64,000 bases of DNA from Bacteriovorax sp. (lineage in GTDB: Bacteria > Bdellovibrionota > Bacteriovoracia > Bacteriovoracales > Bacteriovoracaceae). The stretch covers positions 41,607 through 105,606 of the forward strand of contig JAQTTZ010000002.1 of the NCBI GenBank assembly GCA_028710485.1. Direction: 5' to 3'. This document shows positions 58,802-64,000 of the stretch, piece by piece. The notes beneath the pieces are model-generated. The model was not told the origin of the DNA. It was given only the letters and a program-made list of their open reading frames with translations, and made no database searches. Every line of letters starts with the position of its first letter. Position 1 is the first letter of the stretch. Both the position numbers and the translations under genes were made by a program.

Positions 58802-59944
58802 TTATTTTTTGGTTAAAAATTTTAAGTCATTCCACACTTCACCAAACGCAGTTAATAAAAGATTTACGGAATCAACGCTGGTATCGTGACTAAAAGATAA
58901 ACGTAACACATTTTTATGAAAAATTTCAGAAATATTTAACGCCGCGAAAGTGGGATTAAATCCTTTTTGCTTGGAAGAACATGCCGAGGTTGAAGAAAGG
59001 CAGAAGCCGCGAGCGTCAAGATGTCTCAAGACAATATCTGAAGGAATACCTGGCAAAATAAAAGTACAGATATAAGGAGACGAGTTCTCAAATGGGAATT
59101 TCACTTTCGGCTCAAGAGCGGTCAATGAATTCTCCACGCCCTCTCGCATTTGAGATATTTTCGAAAGCGAGTCTTCACACTTATTAAAAGAAATTTTTGA
59201 GGCTTCTGCAAAAGCAATAATTAAAGGGTAGGCCTGAGTACTAGATCTAAATCCACCTTCTTGCCCTCCACCCAACAGTAAAGGTTTCACTTTGTGATTT
59301 TTTTTTAAATAAAGACCGGCAATTCCCTTCGGTCCGCCTACTTTGTGAGAAGTAATACTTGCGGAATCAATAGTGTCAAAGACTTCAAATTTTATTTTGG
59401 TGAATGATTGAACTGCATCTATATGCAAATGCGCCTTGGTATTTTCTTTAACTAGCTTCGAGAGAAAGTGAATATCGTGGATAACCCCACTTTGATTATT
59501 TACATGAGTCAGAACAACTAGTTTTACATTTTCATCTAAAAGTTTTTTGAATTCTTCATTATCAATTAATCCATTCTTATTTAAATGGATTAATTTAAGT
59601 TTTAACTTCTTATCAACTGCCAATTTTTCAATGGGCCCGACGAGACTAGGATGATCTGCCTTCGAATATAAAATGACGTCCCCTTCTTTTAAATCTAATC
59701 CTCTCACTACTGTATTGTTGGATTCAGTTGCTGAAGAAGTAAAAATAAATGAATCGTCCTTGCTTGCCTTCAAAATCATTAAAAAATAAGATCTCGCAAC
59801 TTCAATTTTCTTTAATAGATTAGCTCCAAACAGATGTTGGGAATTGGGATTAGCAAAGTCTTCTTTAAACGATTTACTTAGCAAATCTAAGACTTCTGGG
59901 TAGATAAATGTTGAAGCTGCATGATCAAAATAATTCATTGGCAT
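58802..59944 (-). CDS. Cysteine desulfurase (NifS/IscS family)
   Basis: The 380-residue PLP enzyme has NYFDHAASTFIYPEV at the start, the PLP lysine in TSHKVGGPKG and the persulfide cysteine in SSTSACSSKQ. It supplies persulfide sulfur to ThiI, with which it forms an operon; the link suggests a dedicated partner for thiolation. AAGGGT lies seven bases before the ATG. A palindrome upstream may be an operator. Confidence 0.92.
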   Translation of the reverse strand: MPMNYFDHAASTFIYPEVLDLLSKSFKEDFANPNSQHLFGANLLKKIEVARSYFLMILKASKDDSFIFTSSATESNNTVVRGLDLKEGDVILYSKADHPSLVGPIEKLAVDKKLKLKLIHLNKNGLIDNEEFKKLLDENVKLVVLTHVNNQSGVIHDIHFLSKLVKENTKAHLHIDAVQSFTKIKFEVFDTIDSASITSHKVGGPKGIAGLYLKKNHKVKPLLLGGGQEGGFRSSTQAYPLIIAFAEASKISFNKCEDSLSKISQMREGVENSLTALEPKVKFPFENSSPYICTFILPGIPSDIVLRHLDARGFCLSSTSACSSKQKGFNPTFAALNISEIFHKNVLRLSFSHDTSVDSVNLLLTAFGEVWNDLKFLTKK

Positions 59945-59981
59945 AATATTACCCTTGTCTACCCGTAGTTGTAATTAATAT

Positions 59982-60002
59982 TACATAATTAAATATTATG
60001 TA
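59982..60002. promoter_or_regulatory. Palindrome upstream of the cysteine desulfurase-thiI operon
   Basis: TACATAAT-N5-ATTATGTA, perfect eight-base arms, 38 bases from the start. The regulator is not identifiable. Confidence 0.45.
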
Positions 60003-60126
60003 TCACCTAGGCCAGCTCACCCCTTTAGCTTTCCTTGATTGTTTCTTGAATATAAAACAACTTTTTAATTCCCAAAAAATGTTTAAAAGTAATTGCGGAA
60101 TTGATTAACTCAAAGGAGCTAGATCT

Positions 60127-60426
60127 ATGAAGACATTTAGTAATATCGCTTCCCTTGTTAAGACTAAGCGAACTGGACATCACAAAAGTTATTCACAGGC
60201 AGAACTAGCTTTACTCTTAGGCTTGAAAAGCGACTATCTGATTGCAAACATAGAAGAAGCTGGCTGCGGAGTGCCTTTAAAATCAATGTCAAAGCTCTCA
60301 GAAATTTTGGATATCGATCCAGATGATTTTAAAGAAGCAATTCTTAAAGATCATCAAGAATCACTTAATAGGTATTTTAGCAAAATGCAGATTGGAAAAT
60401 CTACAGAGATACAAACTACCTACTAA
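60127..60426 (+). CDS. Small HTH-like (XRE-type) protein, paralogue of 40187-40474
   Basis: The 99-residue protein has the same plan as its paralogue: IASLVKTKR, YSQAELALLLGLKSDYLIAN and LSEILDIDPDDFKEAILKDH. AAGGAG lies seven bases before the start. Convergent with the ABC-F gene (one base between stops). A DNA-binding regulator is inferred; no partner gene is adjacent. Confidence 0.72.
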   Translation: MKTFSNIASLVKTKRTGHHKSYSQAELALLLGLKSDYLIANIEEAGCGVPLKSMSKLSEILDIDPDDFKEAILKDHQESLNRYFSKMQIGKSTEIQTTY

Positions 60427-60427
60427 A

Positions 60428-62035
60428 TTATTTTTTCAAATCCCTCTCCATTTCCAGAGCTTCCAAATACGGAGACACTTGTTCATAACCACCTTCAAAA
60501 TTCTGAAGTTTACCGTCTTCAAGCAACCATACTTTATTCGTTACAGTGCTCAAGAATGTTCTATCATGGCTAATTAAGATAACTGCTCCTTGGAAGGCTC
60601 CAAGTTTCTCTTCGAGGATTTGGATGGTCTCTAAATCGAGATCATTAGTAGGCTCATCAAAAATGAGGATATCACCAACTCGAGTTAGATTGAGAGCAAG
60701 TTGCAATCTACTTTTTTCTCCACCAGAAAACGTTTTTAATGGGCGATGGATATCATCGCGGTGAAAAAGGAAACTTTCAAAATATGAGAATACGTGTTTT
60801 TTAGATCCATCAGGGAGCTCGACAAAGTCAGATCCATCCCCGAGGACTTGGTAAGGAGTGCGATTAACTTCAAGCTCATCTCTTTTTTGAGAAAAGTATT
60901 GAGATTTTAAACCATCCGCCGTTTTGATTTTGCCTTTGACTGGCTGAAGCTCTTCCAGGATGAGTTTTAAGAGAGTTGTTTTCCCCACTCCGTTATTGCC
61001 AAGAAGGCCGATCTTATTTCCTTTTTGGATTTCGCCAGAAATATTATCAAAAAGAGATTTGTCAGTGCCAGGATAGGAAAAACTCATATCACTAAACGAT
61101 GCCAGGACTTTTGTTTGACGATTTGATTTTGAAAGATTGAGATCTAGATTTCTTTTGGCCTCGGATTTAATCGTTGTGACTTTATCTTTAAGTTCATTGA
61201 AATCTTCGACTCGCTTTTTACTTCGCGTTCTGCGGGCCTTAACCCCTTGCCTCATCCATGCTTGCTCGCGCTCTAAGTTATTCTTAAGCTTTTCGAGTAA
61301 CTTCATCTTAGAGTGCTCTGACTCTTCTAGAAACTGAAGATAATCCGTGTATGAACCGGCAAAGCTTTCAATCACACCATTTTGAATATGGAGAATTCTT
61401 TTTGTTAACTTTGAAAGTAAATAACGATCGTGAGTGATAAGCATGAAAGCTTTTGTAGTGGAACTAAGTTCATCTTCAAAAAGTCTGATAGTTTCAATAT
61501 CTAAATGGTTAGTAGGTTCATCCCATAAAATGAGATTGGCGATACTAGAGAGACCTAAACTTAGAAGGATCTTTTTTTGTTCTCCCCCGCTTAGTTCTGA
61601 AACAATTTTATCTAAATCGAGAAGATTAAAATATTTCAAGAAGGATTCGTAATTTTGAATTAATTCCCATCCGTGATGTTGTTCGAATTTTTCCAAGTCG
61701 TTTTCAAACATGATTTTTAATTCAGGGTAAAATACAAAGAAGTAATCATTGATAGATAAATCTTCATTACCTTCGAGAGGTAGCTCTTGTGGAACATAGA
61801 AAAGAGAAAAGCGTTGATTGTCTTCACCTCGAGCTTTGTGAAATTCAAAAGGTGGTGTGGTGTGATCTGGAACGACTTCATCATTTAAGATTTTAAAAAG
61901 AGTCGATTTCCCTTTTCCGTTTAGTCCAAGGAGACCGATGCGATCACCTACATTGACTGTTAATTGGGCTTTTTTGAAAACAGTTTTTAGACCGAAATTC
62001 AACGAAATATTTTTCAAATTACATAATATACTCAT
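60428..62035 (-). CDS. ABC-F family ATPase (Uup/EttA-like)
   Basis: A 535-residue protein with two ABC domains on one chain and no membrane part: Walker A GLNGKGKST and GNNGVGKTT, signatures LSGGEQKK and FSGGEKSR, and a long linker (QGVKARRTRSKKRVEDF). ABC-F proteins act on the ribosome or in DNA-related functions; the exact subclass cannot be set by eye. Confidence 0.93.
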   Translation of the reverse strand: MSILCNLKNISLNFGLKTVFKKAQLTVNVGDRIGLLGLNGKGKSTLFKILNDEVVPDHTTPPFEFHKARGEDNQRFSLFYVPQELPLEGNEDLSINDYFFVFYPELKIMFENDLEKFEQHHGWELIQNYESFLKYFNLLDLDKIVSELSGGEQKKILLSLGLSSIANLILWDEPTNHLDIETIRLFEDELSSTTKAFMLITHDRYLLSKLTKRILHIQNGVIESFAGSYTDYLQFLEESEHSKMKLLEKLKNNLEREQAWMRQGVKARRTRSKKRVEDFNELKDKVTTIKSEAKRNLDLNLSKSNRQTKVLASFSDMSFSYPGTDKSLFDNISGEIQKGNKIGLLGNNGVGKTTLLKLILEELQPVKGKIKTADGLKSQYFSQKRDELEVNRTPYQVLGDGSDFVELPDGSKKHVFSYFESFLFHRDDIHRPLKTFSGGEKSRLQLALNLTRVGDILIFDEPTNDLDLETIQILEEKLGAFQGAVILISHDRTFLSTVTNKVWLLEDGKLQNFEGGYEQVSPYLEALEMERDLKK

Positions 62036-62084
62036 GCAAAATTATAAAGATTAATACGGCATACGGCAATTGAGAAAAGAGGTT

Positions 62085-62693
62085 TTACTTCATAAATACA
62101 AGCCTGGTAAAGACGAGCATTCTATTATTGGCAGGCATTTCGTAGTCTTTAAAGAGAACAAAACCATTTTTAATCATATTTTTATTTATATCTTCAAAAG
62201 AGCGAATCCCTCTTTGAGGATCTTGCTGTTTTAGCCATTTATCAAACTCAGCATTACTTTCCGAAGTAAATTTCCCATCGTAATTAAATGGCCCATAGAT
62301 GATGACTTGAGATCCTTCTCGCAAGCGATTACCTAATACTTTCATTAGATTTTTACATTGTTTCCAACTCAGAATATGAAAGGTATTGGCAGTAAAAACA
62401 ATATCGTAACTATATTTGGGAAAATCGTCTTTTCCTATTTCAAATGCAAGTGGACCTCTGAGGTTAGGAAGTTTGGCCGCATCTAACACTTGTCTGATTC
62501 TAGTATGTTCTGTAGCGATGTCTGAAGTAGTCCAAATAATATCTTTAAAGTTTTTGGCGAAATAAACCGCATGTTGAGCGCTTCCCGAACCAACTTCTAA
62601 AACTCTAATACTATCTCCAATAATCACCTCTTTTAAAACGGCTAAAATTGGATCTTTGTTACGATCATTCGCTGATGAGATTTCTTTAGTCAT
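62085..62693 (-). CDS. DUF938 family SAM-dependent methyltransferase
   Basis: The 202-residue protein has SANDRNKDPILAVL, motif I VLEVGSGSAQHAVYFA and YGPFNYDGKFTSESNAEFD, the DUF938 signature. The substrate is unknown. It follows the ABC-F gene in the same orientation with a separate promoter possible. Confidence 0.88.
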   Translation of the reverse strand: MTKEISSANDRNKDPILAVLKEVIIGDSIRVLEVGSGSAQHAVYFAKNFKDIIWTTSDIATEHTRIRQVLDAAKLPNLRGPLAFEIGKDDFPKYSYDIVFTANTFHILSWKQCKNLMKVLGNRLREGSQVIIYGPFNYDGKFTSESNAEFDKWLKQQDPQRGIRSFEDINKNMIKNGFVLFKDYEMPANNRMLVFTRLVFMK

Positions 62694-62933
62694 CCTGGGG
62701 TTATCCTTATTGCTCTATAAATGGCCAACTGCCCAGCAGTGATTGGCAATATTTATGGTCAGTTTGTGCCTTTTTTTATCGGCATAAAAATCCTTAAATA
62801 AAATTTAAATTCATATCTTATTCATAATCATCAATGCCTTACCACTTAAATTAGGTTGATACCATGTAAAAAGGTAACGACTTACTTTGGAGGGCCTTTA
62901 ATAGCATATACTTCATCAATGATTAACTTAACA
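62694..62933. other. Intergenic gap between divergent genes
   Basis: AT-rich with no clear promoter consensus by eye. A strong Shine-Dalgarno-like GGAGGG at 62889-62894 has no start codon at proper distance. Confidence 0.4.
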
Positions 62934-63584
62934 ATGAATCAACTTACCAAAGCGGCAACCCTTTTGCTTGCGGTTTTCTTTCTCCAAAGTTGTTCAAGTG
63001 TAAAAACTCTTCCCAAAAAAGAAAGACATAATAACATCACTAAGAAGATTAAAAGTAGTCTTCCTCCAAAATTTGAAAATTTCGATAGAAAACCCTACCC
63101 GAACGAAGCCTTTGTTATCGCCAATATGATCTCTGTTGTTCAGCCTGAATTAGATGAAGAAGAACGTGATACCATTGCTTCCCAAATTTCATTGGCCATT
63201 AAAAAATACAAAATTGAACCACAGATTATTGTAGCAATCATTGATACAGAAAGTGATTTCAGGGCTGATAAAATCTCTATCACTGGAGATCTTTCGGTTG
63301 CTCAAATCAATGTTGAAGTTTGGAATAAAGAATTTATTCGTATGAGAAAGCTTCCAATGATTAAAGAGAAAATTAAAATGGATCAAGAGTATGCCTTAAT
63401 GAAGATGGCAGAAATTTTGAATATTATTAAGAAGAGATATGCAAAAAAGGACCGCAGATGGTATGCTCGTTATCATTCAAACACCCATAGATATAAAAAT
63501 GAATACCTGCATAAGCTTGAAATACGCTTGAAGATGCTTGCGACTTCAGCTGATCTCAATACTCAAATCGCTCAGACCAATTAA
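62934..63584 (+). CDS. Lipoprotein with lytic-transglycosylase-like domain
   Basis: From the ATG at 62934 the protein has a type II signal peptide with lipobox LQSC (Cys20). Residues about 110-200 contain AIIDTESDFRADKISITGD and VAQINVEVWN, the SLT motif with catalytic glutamate in ESDF. It may cut peptidoglycan at the outer membrane. The frame extends upstream to a TTG at 62856, but the lipobox supports the later start. It overlaps the convergent lipoprotein gene by four bases. Confidence 0.78.
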   Translation: MNQLTKAATLLLAVFFLQSCSSVKTLPKKERHNNITKKIKSSLPPKFENFDRKPYPNEAFVIANMISVVQPELDEEERDTIASQISLAIKKYKIEPQIIVAIIDTESDFRADKISITGDLSVAQINVEVWNKEFIRMRKLPMIKEKIKMDQEYALMKMAEILNIIKKRYAKKDRRWYARYHSNTHRYKNEYLHKLEIRLKMLATSADLNTQIAQTN

Positions 63585-63958
63585 TCCCAAGCAAGAACTT
63601 GATAGCCTTTATTTGCTAAGCATTGCTCTACAAAAACTCGCTTAACATCTGCGCCACTGACTCTATTTCCTCTGCCTACTCCTACACCTAATCCCACTCC
63701 ACCTGTACCAAAGCCGACAGAACCACCAATAGAAGTTGCTGAATACGCCCCATTGGCAACTCTTTTACCTTCTGGTGTATTAAAATAAACATCGGCATCT
63801 CTTAAGCATTGATCAATATCAGCTTTTGCTTTTATCGGCCCGCGCTCTTTTAAAACTTCATTCGGATATAAAGTAGGCCTGCTTTGGGTTGCACACGATC
63901 CTATGATTGAGCCAATGAAGAAGATACTAAATAGTTTTTTGATACTAAATATTCTCAT
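63581..63958 (-). CDS. Glycine-zipper lipoprotein (125 aa)
   Basis: Lipobox IIGSC gives a type II signal peptide. The mature protein has a cysteine pair (DQCLRD, EQCLANKG) flanking a glycine-rich hydrophobic stretch GSVGFGTGGVGLGVGVGRG, the kind of glycine zipper found in small envelope proteins. Function is unknown. Confidence 0.72.
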   Translation of the reverse strand: MRIFSIKKLFSIFFIGSIIGSCATQSRPTLYPNEVLKERGPIKAKADIDQCLRDADVYFNTPEGKRVANGAYSATSIGGSVGFGTGGVGLGVGVGRGNRVSGADVKRVFVEQCLANKGYQVLAWD

Positions 63959-64000
63959 AATAAAATTATGTCTGGTAAATTTTTGAAGGTCACTTTTATT

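Noticed and set aside
39122..60426. Integrative element with tRNA-derived att sites
   Set aside because: I looked for a second copy of the tRNA-Arg 3' end at the far side of the block and found none; no integrase is present.
1..64000. CRISPR arrays, insertion sequences, prophage genes or rRNA
   Set aside because: No spaced direct repeats, transposase, integrase, phage structural gene or rRNA sequence was recognised.

Overview
The window is AT-rich bacterial chromosome with tight gene packing, many ATGA or TAATG overlaps, clear Shine-Dalgarno sequences and many lipoproteins and secreted proteins. The gene content (L9 operon with a YybS-like membrane protein, large secreted proteins of no recognised family, subtilase, eukaryotic-type isocitrate dehydrogenase, WYL and PilZ proteins) suggests a Gram-negative of the Bdellovibrionota type, perhaps a Bacteriovorax/Peredibacter relative. 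That placement is inference; no rRNA is present. I saw no transposase, integrase, prophage or CRISPR array.

Layout. 1-9.9 kb: metabolic and regulatory genes (proline iminopeptidase, VOC protein, a four-gene minus operon of methyltransferase, GNAT, TPR-like protein and S51 peptidase, a LysR regulator, an O-methyltransferase, a DAHP synthase-chorismate mutase fusion, a WYL protein, an RluA pseudouridine synthase). 10-15 kb: pabB-like gene, dnaB, rplI, yybS-like gene and one reading frame that fuses ribosomal proteins bS6 and bS18. 15-31 kb: a secretome stretch with a subtilase and its 1011-residue partner, a caspase-fold-like exported protein, a lipoprotein, a 1033-residue protein with ten two-cysteine repeats, a degenerate receiver, icd and coiled-coil exported proteins. 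31-39 kb: recJ, porin, cyclophilin, lipoprotein/flavoprotein pair, PilZ protein, rsgA, FAD-linked oxidase. 39.1-40.2 kb: tRNA-Arg(TCT) followed by about 1 kb of decayed DNA holding two gene tails.

40.2-60.4 kb is the most coherent block: a nitrite/NO and low-oxygen module. It holds nnrS, a HiPIP-nirK-nirV-sco operon, nsrR with a cysteine-rich LuxR-type regulator, a quinol-type NO reductase, a PLP decarboxylase, a radical SAM protein, a B12-dependent ribonucleotide reductase, hemN, queD, a macrodomain protein, hpf, a TauD-like dioxygenase, thiI and a cysteine desulfurase. It is bracketed by two paralogous small HTH-like genes in the same orientation.

The main regulatory result is a shared operator. 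Four promoters in this block (HiPIP-nirK, PLP decarboxylase, hemN, hpf) each carry TGAT-N4-ATCA, the core of the FNR/Dnr/CRP-family site. In all four a -10-like hexamer sits where the site would be centred at -41.5, the class II activator position. Two of these promoters would give leaderless or nearly leaderless mRNAs. The NO reductase promoter instead carries an NsrR-like palindrome next to nsrR. Together they describe a compact NO/anaerobic regulon that also includes ribosome hibernation and haem synthesis.

60.4-64 kb: ABC-F ATPase, DUF938 methyltransferase, a lytic-transglycosylase lipoprotein and a glycine-rich lipoprotein.
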